Of a stretch of DNA of 28,927 nucleotides, positions 7,350 through 15,413 are shown piece after piece. A model generated the notes under the pieces. That model was not told the origin of the DNA. It did not search any database and saw only the letters and a list, made by a program, of their open reading frames with translations. Position 1 is the stretch's first letter. Each line of letters starts with the position of its first letter. The stretch comes from Comamonadaceae bacterium (GTDB lineage Bacteria > Pseudomonadota > Gammaproteobacteria > Burkholderiales > Burkholderiaceae_C): the NCBI GenBank assembly GCA_947454695.1, contig CANGMW010000003.1, positions 1 through 28,927 on the forward strand, in the 5' to 3' direction. The position numbers and the translations under genes were made by a program.

Positions 7350-9086
7350 ATGGCTGCAGCCGACAACCTTGCTTCTCCAGATAACGCTCCGGTAGCATTG
7401 CCGGGACTTGGGCGCGCCCTGATCATGGCGGGCAAATTGGAACAGAAATCTGCGGAATCGATATTCCGAAAAGCCAAAGCCAATCGCAGCAACTTCATAG
7501 CTGAACTCATCGACTCCGGCGTCGTATCAGCTTTTGACCTGGCACACACCATGTCAACGGCGTTTGCTGCTCCTTTGATTGACCTCAATGCTATTGACCC
7601 GCAGCGCCTACCCAAGAATTTGCTGGACTCCAAAATTTGCAAAGATTACAGGGTGGTGGTACTGAGCAAGCGTGCCAATCGAATAGTGGTCGCCACCGCT
7701 GATCCGACCGATCAGGGCGCAGCAGAAAAAATTAAATTCGCAAGCCAGCTAGGGGTGGATTGGGTCATTGCCGAATACAACAAGTTGCTCAAGCTGGTGG
7801 AAGTGCATGCCACTTCCGCCGCCGAGACTATGGATACCTTGTTGGGCAACGAGATTGATTTTGATTCGGTATTCACCGATGACATTGCAGAAATAGAAGA
7901 TGCATCCTCCTCTGAAGTCGACGATGCACCGGTGGTTAAGTTTTTGCACAAGATGCTGATTGATGCCATCGGGATGCGAGCCTCTGACTTGCACTTCGAG
8001 CCCTATGAGCACAACTACCGTGTGCGTTTCCGTATTGACGGGGAGCTGCAAGAAATCTCAGCCCCACCCATTGCTATCAAAGACAAGCTTGCCTCACGGA
8101 TCAAGGTCATTTCTCGCATGGACATTTCTGAGCGCCGCGTCCCTCAAGACGGCCGAATGAAGCTCAAAATCGGCCCTGACAAAATGATCGATTTCCGGGT
8201 CAGCACCTTGCCCACTTTGTTCGGGGAAAAAATTGTTATCCGGATTCTCGATGCCAGCAATACCCGACTTGGCATTGAGGCGCTGGGTTATGAAGAGGAC
8301 GAGAAAGAGCGCTTACTCAAAGCCATTGAGCGACCTTACGGCATGATTTTGGTCACCGGGCCCACAGGTTCGGGAAAAACAGTTTCGCTCTACACCTGCT
8401 TGAACATGTTGAACAAGCCGGGCGTGAACATCGCCACAGCGGAAGACCCCTCTGAGATCAATATGCCGGGGATTAACCAAGTCAACGTCAATGAAAAGGC
8501 GGGGCTGACGTTTGCCGCCGCTCTCAAATCGTTTTTGCGGCAGGACCCCGACATCATCATGGTGGGTGAGATCCGGGATCTCGAAACGGCTGACATTTCC
8601 ATCAAGGCCGCGCAGACCGGCCATTTGGTCTTATCCACCCTGCACACCAACGATGCACCCACGACGCTCACGCGACTGCGAAACATGGGGATTGCCCCGT
8701 TTAATATTGCGTCCAGCGTGATCTTGATCACCGCCCAACGACTGGCCCGCCGCTTGTGTCCGAATTGCAAAACGCCTATTGATGTCCCACCCAACGCACT
8801 ACTTGACGCCGGGTTCACGGAAGACGAACTTGATGGATCTTGGGTCAGTTACAAACCAGTGGGTTGTTCTGCTTGCAACAACGGCTACAAAGGTCGCGTA
8901 GGCATCTACCAAGTCATGCCCATCTCCGAAGCCATCCAGCGAATCATCTTGGAGGATGGTTCTGCTTTAGATATTGCTAATCAAGCCAAGACCGAAGGGA
9001 TCCGATCGCTGCGTCAGTCTGGATTACATAAGGTCAAACTTGGCATGACGTCCTTGGCCGAAGTGCTCGCTGTGACCAACGAATAA
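7350..9086 (+). CDS. pilB: Type IV pilus assembly ATPase PilB
   Basis: Hexameric motor ATPase on the cytoplasmic face of the inner membrane that drives pilus extension. The 578-residue protein has an N-terminal GspE/PilB domain (about 20-170) and a C-terminal ATPase domain. Walker A is GPTGSGKT (337-344). The Asp/His box segment includes RMDISERRVPQDGR, and the Walker B region is DPDIIMVGEIRDLETA. A zinc-type tetracysteine C-x2-C...C-x2-C is at C470, C473, C506 and C509. LPTLFGEKIVIRILD is typical of PilB rather than the retraction motor PilT. It is followed within 19 bases by pilC and then pilD, the classic core order. Pilin genes and pilMNOPQ are not in the window. Confidence 0.96.
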   Translation: MAAADNLASPDNAPVALPGLGRALIMAGKLEQKSAESIFRKAKANRSNFIAELIDSGVVSAFDLAHTMSTAFAAPLIDLNAIDPQRLPKNLLDSKICKDYRVVVLSKRANRIVVATADPTDQGAAEKIKFASQLGVDWVIAEYNKLLKLVEVHATSAAETMDTLLGNEIDFDSVFTDDIAEIEDASSSEVDDAPVVKFLHKMLIDAIGMRASDLHFEPYEHNYRVRFRIDGELQEISAPPIAIKDKLASRIKVISRMDISERRVPQDGRMKLKIGPDKMIDFRVSTLPTLFGEKIVIRILDASNTRLGIEALGYEEDEKERLLKAIERPYGMILVTGPTGSGKTVSLYTCLNMLNKPGVNIATAEDPSEINMPGINQVNVNEKAGLTFAAALKSFLRQDPDIIMVGEIRDLETADISIKAAQTGHLVLSTLHTNDAPTTLTRLRNMGIAPFNIASSVILITAQRLARRLCPNCKTPIDVPPNALLDAGFTEDELDGSWVSYKPVGCSACNNGYKGRVGIYQVMPISEAIQRIILEDGSALDIANQAKTEGIRSLRQSGLHKVKLGMTSLAEVLAVTNE

Positions 9087-9105
9087 CTTCAACCTTAGGG
9101 TACTT

Positions 9106-10323
9106 ATGGCCACATTAAAACCAACACGGACCAAAGAATTTGTCTTTGAGTGGGACGGCAAAGACCGCAGCGGCAAGGTGGTACGTGGTGAGTCCCGCGC
9201 TATTGGCGAAAACCAAGTGTTGGCCACCCTGCGGCGTCAAGGGATCATTCCGGGGAAAATTCGTAAACGCAAAATGCGGGCGGGCAAACGTATTCGGGCT
9301 AAAGATTTGGCAATCTTCACGCGCCAACTCGCCACGATGATGAAAGCCGGGGTGCCGCTTTTGCAATCATTCGATATTGTTGGCCGCAGCAACAACAACC
9401 CGACCATCACCAAACTGCTCAACGATATCCGAAGCGACGTCGAAACCGGCACTGCCTTAAGTACCGCGTTTCGCAAGTTTCCGATGTACTTTGATGCGCT
9501 TTACTGCAACCTGGTCGAGGCGGGAGAACAAGCGGGTATTTTGGACCAATTGCTTGACCGTCTCGCGGTGTACATGGAAAAAACCGAGGACATTAAATCG
9601 AAAATCAAGTCGGCATTGATGTACCCGATCGCAGTGGTACTGGTGGCGTTCGTGGTGGTGGCCGTAATCATGATTTTTGTGATTCCAGCGTTCAAAGAAG
9701 TGTTCAGCTCTTTTGGCGCAGACTTACCTGCGCCAACGTTGTTTGTCATCGCCATCAGTGAGTTTTTTGTGGCTTACTGGTGGCTGATTTTTGGCAGCAT
9801 GGGTGCAGGGACCTATTTCTTTTTCCAAACTTGGAAGCGCAATGAGCGGATGCAAAAATTCTTGGACCGACTTTTTCTGAAAATGCCCGTGTTTGGCGAC
9901 TTGATCTTCAAGGCGGTGGTTGCGCGTTGGACCCGTACGCTATCAACGATGTTTGCGGCAGGCGTGCCCTTGGTTGAAGCCCTGGATTCTGTGGCGGGCG
10001 CATCCGGAAACGCCGTCTTCTTGGAAGCAACGCACCGAATTCAAAATGAAGTTTCTACCGGCACCAGCCTCACCACGGCCATGACTAACGCTAATGTGTT
10101 TCCCATCATGGTCCTGCAAATGTGCTCCATTGGCGAAGAGTCGGGCTCGATTGACCACATGTTGGGCAAGGCTGCCGATTTTTATGAGGCAGAAGTTGAC
10201 GTGATGGTGGCCGGTTTATCGAGCTTGATGGAGCCGATCATCATCGTATTTTTAGGTGGCCTCATCGGTGGCATTGTGGTCTCCATGTACTTGCCAATTT
10301 TCAAATTAGGGCAGGTGGTTTGA
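9106..10323 (+). CDS. pilC: Type IV pilus inner-membrane platform protein PilC
   Basis: Polytopic inner-membrane protein that couples the PilB motor to pilin polymerisation. The 405-residue protein has two repeated GspF domains (about 60-190 and 265-390). The first includes IFTRQLATMMKAGVPLLQSF and the second WTRTLSTMFAAGVPLVEALD, the duplicated signature of the family. Three hydrophobic segments are visible: about 170-200 (PIAVVLVAFVVVAVIMIFVI), about 215-245, and near the C-terminus (PIIIVFLGGLIGGIVVSMYL). The N-terminal 60 residues form a basic cytoplasmic region. Its TGA stop overlaps the pilD ATG (TGATG), so the two are translationally coupled. Confidence 0.96.
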   Translation: MATLKPTRTKEFVFEWDGKDRSGKVVRGESRAIGENQVLATLRRQGIIPGKIRKRKMRAGKRIRAKDLAIFTRQLATMMKAGVPLLQSFDIVGRSNNNPTITKLLNDIRSDVETGTALSTAFRKFPMYFDALYCNLVEAGEQAGILDQLLDRLAVYMEKTEDIKSKIKSALMYPIAVVLVAFVVVAVIMIFVIPAFKEVFSSFGADLPAPTLFVIAISEFFVAYWWLIFGSMGAGTYFFFQTWKRNERMQKFLDRLFLKMPVFGDLIFKAVVARWTRTLSTMFAAGVPLVEALDSVAGASGNAVFLEATHRIQNEVSTGTSLTTAMTNANVFPIMVLQMCSIGEESGSIDHMLGKAADFYEAEVDVMVAGLSSLMEPIIIVFLGGLIGGIVVSMYLPIFKLGQVV

Positions 10324-11165
10324 TGGCGCATACGCAGTGGTTTGATGCCGCTTGGCTCGGCTTGTTCGGTCTGTTGCTCGGCAGTTTTCTCAATGTGGTG
10401 GTCTACCGCCTGCCCAAAATAATGGAGCAGCAATGGGCACAAGAACACGCGGAGTACAGCGGGACGGACCTGCCCTCGGAGCCAACTTTCAACCTGCTGA
10501 TCCCGCGCTCGCGGTGCCAAGCCTGCGGGCATACCCTGGCTTGGTATGAAAACATACCGGTCGTGAGCTACATCGCCTTGCGCGGCAAGTGCTCCTCCTG
10601 TGGCGCGAAGATCAGCTTGCGCTACCCATTGGTTGAAGCGGCCACTGGCGCCTTGTTTTTTGCGTGTGCATGGCGCTGGGGGCTCACCCCCACCGCGGCG
10701 GCTTGGAGCGGCTTGTGCGCTGCCTTGCTCGTCCTAGGCTTGATCGACTGGGATACCACCTTCTTGCCAGACGACATTACCTTGCCACTCCTGTGGGCGG
10801 GTTTGATTGCCTCCAGTCTGCAATGGACCGGGACACCATTAGCCCTATCGGTTTGGGGGGCTGTGGCAGGTTATTTATCCTTATGGTCAATTTACTGGGC
10901 TTTCAAACTGGTCACCGGCAAAGAAGGCATGGGTTTTGGCGACTTCAAACTGTTTGCGGCGCTCGGGGCATGGTTTGGTTGGCCAAGCCTAATTCCTATC
11001 ATTTTGATGGCGTCGATCATTGGCTCGGCGGTGGGCATCGTCCTGAAACTCAAGCAAGGATTGCGTGAAGGGGGCTACATTCCATTTGGCCCATTTTTGG
11101 TAGGTGCCGGTTTCATGGCCTTGGCCTTCACTCCGGCTGGGCTCTTGCGTTTCATTGGTCTTTGA
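10323..11165 (+). CDS. pilD: Prepilin peptidase / N-methyltransferase PilD
   Basis: Bifunctional inner-membrane aspartic protease that cleaves the leader of type IV prepilins and methylates the new N-terminus. The 280-residue protein has the N-terminal cytoplasmic domain with two CxxC pairs (C65/C68 in RCQACGH and C90/C93 in KCSSCG), as in zinc-binding full-length enzymes. Peptidase A24 elements follow: IDWDTTFLPDDIT (about 141-153) and GFGDFK with D207, holding the two catalytic aspartates. About seven hydrophobic segments are visible. The ATG overlaps the pilC stop by one base; a TTG one codon upstream is less likely. coaE begins 4 bases after the stop. Confidence 0.95.
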   Translation: MAHTQWFDAAWLGLFGLLLGSFLNVVVYRLPKIMEQQWAQEHAEYSGTDLPSEPTFNLLIPRSRCQACGHTLAWYENIPVVSYIALRGKCSSCGAKISLRYPLVEAATGALFFACAWRWGLTPTAAAWSGLCAALLVLGLIDWDTTFLPDDITLPLLWAGLIASSLQWTGTPLALSVWGAVAGYLSLWSIYWAFKLVTGKEGMGFGDFKLFAALGAWFGWPSLIPIILMASIIGSAVGIVLKLKQGLREGGYIPFGPFLVGAGFMALAFTPAGLLRFIGL

Positions 11166-11169
11166 TTCA

Positions 11170-11778
11170 ATGCAAGACACAACACGACTTGGCCTCACTG
11201 GTGGTATTGGAAGCGGCAAAAGCACGGTTGCAACCATGCTGAGTGCGCTCGGGGCCGCAGTGATTGATGCAGACGCGATTTCTCGACAAACCACGGCACC
11301 GCTTGGGGCAGCCATTGAACCTATCCGGACCGCATTTGGTGAACGCTTCATTGACGCAATGGGCGCCCTTAACCGGGAGGCCATGCGCGCAGAAGTGTTT
11401 GCAAAACCCGACGCCCGACGCCAACTCGAGGCCATCATTCACCCCTTGGTTGCGCAAGAAACCCGGCGGCAAGAGCAGCAGGCCTTAGCAAATGGCCGAC
11501 AGGTCCTCGTATTTGATGTTCCGTTGTTGGTGGAATCGCGCCATTGGCGCCAGCGGGTTAGCCAGGTAGTGGTGGTGGACTGCATCCCCGAAGTTCAAAT
11601 CCAACGCACAGCGCTACGCAGTGGTTTGGCACAAGCCGAGATTGCAAGCATCATTGCAGCGCAAGTCAGTCGAGCACAACGGCTTAAAGCGGCTGACCAT
11701 GTGATTTGCAACAGCTTTTTGAGCCTTGAAATGCTAAAAATAGAGGTTGCGGAACTCGGATCCCGCTTCGGGCTATGA
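11170..11778 (+). CDS. coaE: Dephospho-CoA kinase
   Basis: Catalyses the last step of coenzyme A synthesis, phosphorylating the 3'-hydroxyl of dephospho-CoA. The 202-residue protein begins MQDTTRLGLTGGIGSGKSTV with the P-loop GGIGSGKS. VIDADAISRQ and LEAIIHPLV (substrate-site regions) and VFDVPLLVESRHW follow in the usual order. A longer frame starts upstream inside pilD, but the P-loop normally begins within ten residues of the start, so 11170 is preferred. It is 4 bases from the pilD stop without a strong ribosome binding site, consistent with coupled translation. The order pilB-pilC-pilD-coaE-zapD-yacG is common in beta- and gammaproteobacteria. Confidence 0.96.
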   Translation: MQDTTRLGLTGGIGSGKSTVATMLSALGAAVIDADAISRQTTAPLGAAIEPIRTAFGERFIDAMGALNREAMRAEVFAKPDARRQLEAIIHPLVAQETRRQEQQALANGRQVLVFDVPLLVESRHWRQRVSQVVVVDCIPEVQIQRTALRSGLAQAEIASIIAAQVSRAQRLKAADHVICNSFLSLEMLKIEVAELGSRFGL

Positions 11779-11799
11779 TCGGGCGTTGGAAAATTCAGC

Positions 11800-12555
11800 G
11801 TGATCATTTACGAACACCCCTTTAATGAGCGTATTCGGACGTATTTGCGTCTGGAACAACTGTTCAGCCGACTCCAAGAGTTGGTGGCTCGTTCGCATCC
11901 TGTTGATCATCACTTTGCGCTCATTACCCTGTTCGAGATCATGGAGGTTGGGGCGCGCTCGGACCTGAAAACCGATGTCGTGCGTGACCTCGAAAAGCAA
12001 AAACAAACGCTGCAAGCCTACCGCGGTAACCCGTCGATAGCTCAAGATGTGCTCGAATCTGTCCTTCAAAACATGGACAAGGATCTGAATTACCTAACTA
12101 CCCAACCCGGAAAAGCCGGTCACGCCTTGACCGAAAACGACTGGTTGATGAGCATTCGCAGCCGCGTTGGGATCCCTGGTGGCACTTGTGCCTTTGACCT
12201 GCCGGCCTACTATGCGTGGCAACACGAATCTGAAGCCAAAAGACAGGCAGATTTAAACGAGTGGGTCACGCATTTGACGCCTTTTGGAGACTCCGTCAAA
12301 ATTCTTTTGCAGTTGCTTCGTGACTCCGGCGTGCCTCAAAAGGTGATGGCTAATGCCGGTCAATTCCAACAGAATTTGCCACAAGGCAGAACCTTTCAGC
12401 TTCTGCGTGTATCACTGGATCCTTCACTGGGTTTGATTCCCGAAATCAGCGCCAACCGCTTAATGGTTTCGATTCGCCTCATGAAACAAACCCCCGATAA
12501 TCGACTTCTTCTCTGTGGCGAAGATGAAGCCTTTGAGTTGACCCTTTGCTCTTAA
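11800..12555 (+). CDS. zapD: Cell division protein ZapD
   Basis: Cytoplasmic FtsZ-associated protein that bundles FtsZ filaments and stabilises the division ring. The 251-residue protein starts at a GTG and reads MIIYEHPFNERIRTYLRLEQ, the conserved ZapD opening. GGTCAFDLPAYYAWQH in the middle and AEISANRLMVSIRL-type C-terminal sequence (here EISANRLMVSIRLM) fit the family. It is mainly alpha-helical in the first half, with no membrane segment. It is 21 bases after coaE and 24 bases before yacG, all on one strand, so likely one operon. Confidence 0.93.
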   Translation: MIIYEHPFNERIRTYLRLEQLFSRLQELVARSHPVDHHFALITLFEIMEVGARSDLKTDVVRDLEKQKQTLQAYRGNPSIAQDVLESVLQNMDKDLNYLTTQPGKAGHALTENDWLMSIRSRVGIPGGTCAFDLPAYYAWQHESEAKRQADLNEWVTHLTPFGDSVKILLQLLRDSGVPQKVMANAGQFQQNLPQGRTFQLLRVSLDPSLGLIPEISANRLMVSIRLMKQTPDNRLLLCGEDEAFELTLCS

Positions 12556-12579
12556 GGTGTTCGTGTAAGGACGAGCGGT

Positions 12580-12795
12580 ATGTCGACTTCAAATTCTTCT
12601 ACAAAAACCCAGCGTTTGGTGGCGTGTCCTACCTGTGGCGGTGACAGCGTTTTTGAACCTGTCAACCGTTACCGGCCTTTCTGTTCAGAGCGCTGCAAAC
12701 AAGTGGACTTTGGTTCATGGGCCAGTGAAAATTTTCGCATGCCCGTTGAGGCGCCACCAGACGATCAGGAATTCGGCGACCCCAAGCTGCAGTGA
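12580..12795 (+). CDS. yacG: DNA gyrase inhibitor / zinc-binding protein YacG
   Basis: Small zinc protein; in E. coli YacG binds GyrB and inhibits gyrase. The 71-residue product carries the four zinc ligands as C-x2-C-x15-C-x3-C (CPTCGG ... FCSERCKQVDFGSWA). The short acidic tail after it is unstructured. AAGGA lies 11 bases upstream of the ATG. Its TGA stop at 12793-12795 directly abuts the stop of mutT on the other strand, so there is no room for a separate terminator between the two genes. Confidence 0.92.
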   Translation: MSTSNSSTKTQRLVACPTCGGDSVFEPVNRYRPFCSERCKQVDFGSWASENFRMPVEAPPDDQEFGDPKLQ

Positions 12796-13287
12796 TCAAC
12801 CTGCGGGGCTTGGCCCTGTGACATGGGTATCGCCGGAGAAATTTTGTTCCTGAGCAAACCAGTTCAGTACAGGAAAAGCCCCGGGCAAAATTGGCGAAAC
12901 TAGGACAGGCAATTGTTGCCAGGCAAAGTTTTGACCCTCACGCATTTGAAGTTCACCGCGCCACTGTGTGACTTTGCAGAAGTTCAATTGCACCAAGGCA
13001 TGCGGGTAGTCCACCTGCTCAGATCGCCAGGTTTGTAGCTCAAGCACCTCGACGCCTATTTCCTCATGCAATTCACGCGTGAGTGCTTGCGCCACCGTTT
13101 CACCGATCTCCAGCTTGCCACCGGGAAATTCCCAGTAACCCGCGTAGACCTTACCCTCGGGTCGAGAGGTGAGTAAAAATTCTCCGCTGGGGCGAATCAA
13201 GATGCCGACCGCCACTTGCACCAGAGGCCGGTCGGCACCACCGTCACGCGGACGGTGGGCATCGGCCACTAAGAGCGGCTTGTTCAT
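12796..13287 (-). CDS. mutT: 8-oxo-dGTP diphosphatase MutT-like Nudix hydrolase
   Basis: Removes oxidised dGTP from the nucleotide pool to prevent A:T to C:G mutations. The 163-residue protein has the full Nudix box at about residues 57-79 (GKLEIGETVAQALTRELHEE followed by IGV). ILIRPSGEFLLTSRPEGK followed by YAGYWEFPGGK matches MutT more closely than other Nudix classes. The N-terminal 22 residues (MNKPLLVADAHRPRDGGADR) are an unusual extension compared with E. coli MutT. The start overlaps the end of the upstream DUF815 gene by 4 bases (ATGA), indicating coupling. It is convergent with yacG with no gap. Confidence 0.88.
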   Translation of the reverse strand: MNKPLLVADAHRPRDGGADRPLVQVAVGILIRPSGEFLLTSRPEGKVYAGYWEFPGGKLEIGETVAQALTRELHEEIGVEVLELQTWRSEQVDYPHALVQLNFCKVTQWRGELQMREGQNFAWQQLPVLVSPILPGAFPVLNWFAQEQNFSGDTHVTGPSPAG

Positions 13288-14165
13288 GGGGCAGATGCGG
13301 CGTGCCTACCTGCGTAATCACGTGCGAACTGGTAGGCCACCCGGCCGCTGCGTGAGCCGCGCTCCAAAGCCCACACCAGCGCTTCAGGATGCGCAGCCTG
13401 CACTTTGCTCTCAGACACGCCAAAAGAGGTCAACCATTGCGAGACGATGGTGAGGTATTCGTTTTGCGTGAACGGGTAAAAGCTCACCCACAAACCAAAA
13501 CGCTCCGAGAGTGAGATCTTCTCTTCGACCACTTCCCCGGGATGAACTTCGCCATCGTCGGTGTGGGTGTAGCTGAGGTTTTCCTTCATGTACTCCGGCA
13601 ACAGGTGGCGTCGGTTACTGGTGGCGTAGATCAGCACATTGGGGGCCGTCGCCGCTACCGAGCCGTCCAGAATGGACTTGAGGGCTTTATAGCCGGGCTC
13701 CCCGTCCTCAAAACTCAAATCATCGCAAAACACAATGAACTTCTCGGGGCGTGTGGCCACAACGTCCACGATGTCAGGCAGATCCGTCAAGTCCGCTTTA
13801 TCCACTTCGATCAGTCGCAGGCCTTGGGCCGCATACTGCTGCAGACACGCGCGAATCAACGAGGACTTGCCGGTCCCTCGCGCACCGGTGAGCAGCACAT
13901 TGTTGGCCGGTTGACCCTGCACAAATTGCACCGTGTTGCGCTCAATTTTTTCTTTTTGCCCGTCAATTTCTTTGAGATCAGTCAGCGCCATCGCACCAAC
14001 ATGACGAACCGGCTCCAGGGTGCCATGGCCCGAGCTGCGTTTGCGGTAGCGAAAGGCGATCGATGCCTGCCAATCGGGTTGGCTCAAGGGCTGCGGCAAC
14101 ACCGACTCAATACGGGTGATGAGTTGCTCGGCACGCGCGAGCAAGCGTTCAAATGAATCAGACAT
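13284..14165 (-). CDS. DUF815-family AAA-type ATP-binding protein
   Basis: A 293-residue predicted P-loop ATPase. Walker A is GARGTGKS (94-101). Walker B is FIVFCDDL (about 143-150), ending in DD rather than the usual DE. A sensor-like segment YATSNRRHLLP is at 180-190, followed by SLSERFGLWVSFYPFTQNEY, the strongest signature of this family as I know it. A C-terminal helical lid follows. There is no membrane segment. The biochemical function is not established. It sits 2 bases after argJ and overlaps mutT by 4 bases, so all three are probably expressed together. The GSRSGRVAYQFARDY ending hints at nucleotide- or nucleic-acid binding, but that is a guess. Confidence 0.85.
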   Translation of the reverse strand: MSDSFERLLARAEQLITRIESVLPQPLSQPDWQASIAFRYRKRSSGHGTLEPVRHVGAMALTDLKEIDGQKEKIERNTVQFVQGQPANNVLLTGARGTGKSSLIRACLQQYAAQGLRLIEVDKADLTDLPDIVDVVATRPEKFIVFCDDLSFEDGEPGYKALKSILDGSVAATAPNVLIYATSNRRHLLPEYMKENLSYTHTDDGEVHPGEVVEEKISLSERFGLWVSFYPFTQNEYLTIVSQWLTSFGVSESKVQAAHPEALVWALERGSRSGRVAYQFARDYAGRHAASAP

Positions 14166-14167
14166 GG

Positions 14168-15397
14168 TCAGGAACGGTAATCGGCGTTGATCGACACATA
14201 CTCATGGCTCAAGTCACAGGTCCAGACCGTGTCCTGCGCTTGGCCTCGGCCCAGACAAACCCGAACCGTGATCTCGCTTTGCTTCATCACGCGTTGGCCG
14301 TCTTCTTCACGGTAAGCGGGGTGACGACCACCCTGTACGGCTACATGAACGTCATCCAAGTACAAGTCAATCAAACTTTGATCCAAGTCGGCGATCCCGG
14401 CATAGCCCACGGCCGCCAGGATGCGCCCCAAGTTCGGGTCGCTGGCAAAGAATGCTGTTTTGACCAAGGGCGAATGTGCGATCGAGTAGGCCACTAGGCG
14501 ACACTCCTCAGAGGTCTTGCCGCCTTCAACCTGCAAGGTGATGAACTTGGTGGCGCCCTCACCGTCACGCACAATGGCCTGCGCCAACTGACGTGCCACG
14601 CCCAGCATGGCCGCTGTAAGCGCACGACCTTGCGGGCTGTCCAGCGATTCGATCGTTGCGTGAGCCGCCTTATTGCTGGCGATCACCACAAATGAGTCAT
14701 TGGTCGAGGTGTCTCCGTCCACCGTCACCCGGTTGAACGACCCCTCAGCCAAAACAAGTGCGAGTTCATGCATCACCGACTGGCTGACACAGGCATCGGT
14801 GGCCATGAAGCCCAGCATGGTGGCCATGTTGGGGCGAATCATGCCGGCGCCTTTGCTGATGCCCGTCACGCTCACGGTCACGCCATCGATCTGAACTTGG
14901 GCACCGAACGCTTTAGGCGCAGTGTCCGTGGTCATGATGCCTTGTGCCGCCTCAAGCCAATGGTCTTCTTGGGCATTGGCCAAAGCGGCCGGCAAGCCGG
15001 CTTCAATGCGCTCGACCGGCAAAGTCTCCATGATCACACCGGTGGAAAAGGGAAGCACTTGTTGCGGCTCGAGTTTGAGCATATCGGCCAGACTTGAACA
15101 AGTTCGCCGGGCCCGCGCCAAGCCATCTTGCCCGGTGCCTGCGTTGGCATTGCCCGTGTTGATGACCATGGCACGGATATCTTGCCCGCTGTTCAAATGG
15201 TCACGACACACTTGCACCGGGGCTGCACAAAAACGATTCTGAGTGAACACGCCAGAGACTGATGCACCCGCGTCCAGCAAGACCACGGTCAGGTCTTTGC
15301 GCTGGGCTTTACGAATGCCCGCCTGGACCACGCCGATGCGAACGCCCGCAATCGGGTAAAGCTCAGAAGGATTGGGGGCTGGCAGATTGACGGGCAT
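14168..15397 (-). CDS. argJ: Bifunctional ornithine acetyltransferase / N-acetylglutamate synthase
   Basis: Transfers acetyl from N-acetylornithine to glutamate in the cyclic arginine pathway and, in bifunctional forms, also makes N-acetylglutamate from acetyl-CoA. The 409-residue precursor contains RPNMATMLGFMATDA, where self-cleavage before Thr193 gives alpha and beta chains with Thr193 as nucleophile. The N-terminal block includes GVFTQNRFCAAPVQVCRDH and INTGNANAGTG, both typical. A longer frame runs 47 codons upstream into secA but the family start is MPVNLPAPNPSELYPI. It lies 16 bases after the secA stop. Whether it is mono- or bifunctional cannot be told from sequence alone. Confidence 0.95.
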   Translation of the reverse strand: MPVNLPAPNPSELYPIAGVRIGVVQAGIRKAQRKDLTVVLLDAGASVSGVFTQNRFCAAPVQVCRDHLNSGQDIRAMVINTGNANAGTGQDGLARARRTCSSLADMLKLEPQQVLPFSTGVIMETLPVERIEAGLPAALANAQEDHWLEAAQGIMTTDTAPKAFGAQVQIDGVTVSVTGISKGAGMIRPNMATMLGFMATDACVSQSVMHELALVLAEGSFNRVTVDGDTSTNDSFVVIASNKAAHATIESLDSPQGRALTAAMLGVARQLAQAIVRDGEGATKFITLQVEGGKTSEECRLVAYSIAHSPLVKTAFFASDPNLGRILAAVGYAGIADLDQSLIDLYLDDVHVAVQGGRHPAYREEDGQRVMKQSEITVRVCLGRGQAQDTVWTCDLSHEYVSINADYRS

Positions 15398-15413
15398 GGG
15401 CGAAGCTTTCAGA

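Noticed and set aside
7141..7398. Small - strand frame before pilB (85 codons)
   Set aside because: No ribosome binding site, no domain, and it overlaps the pilB start.
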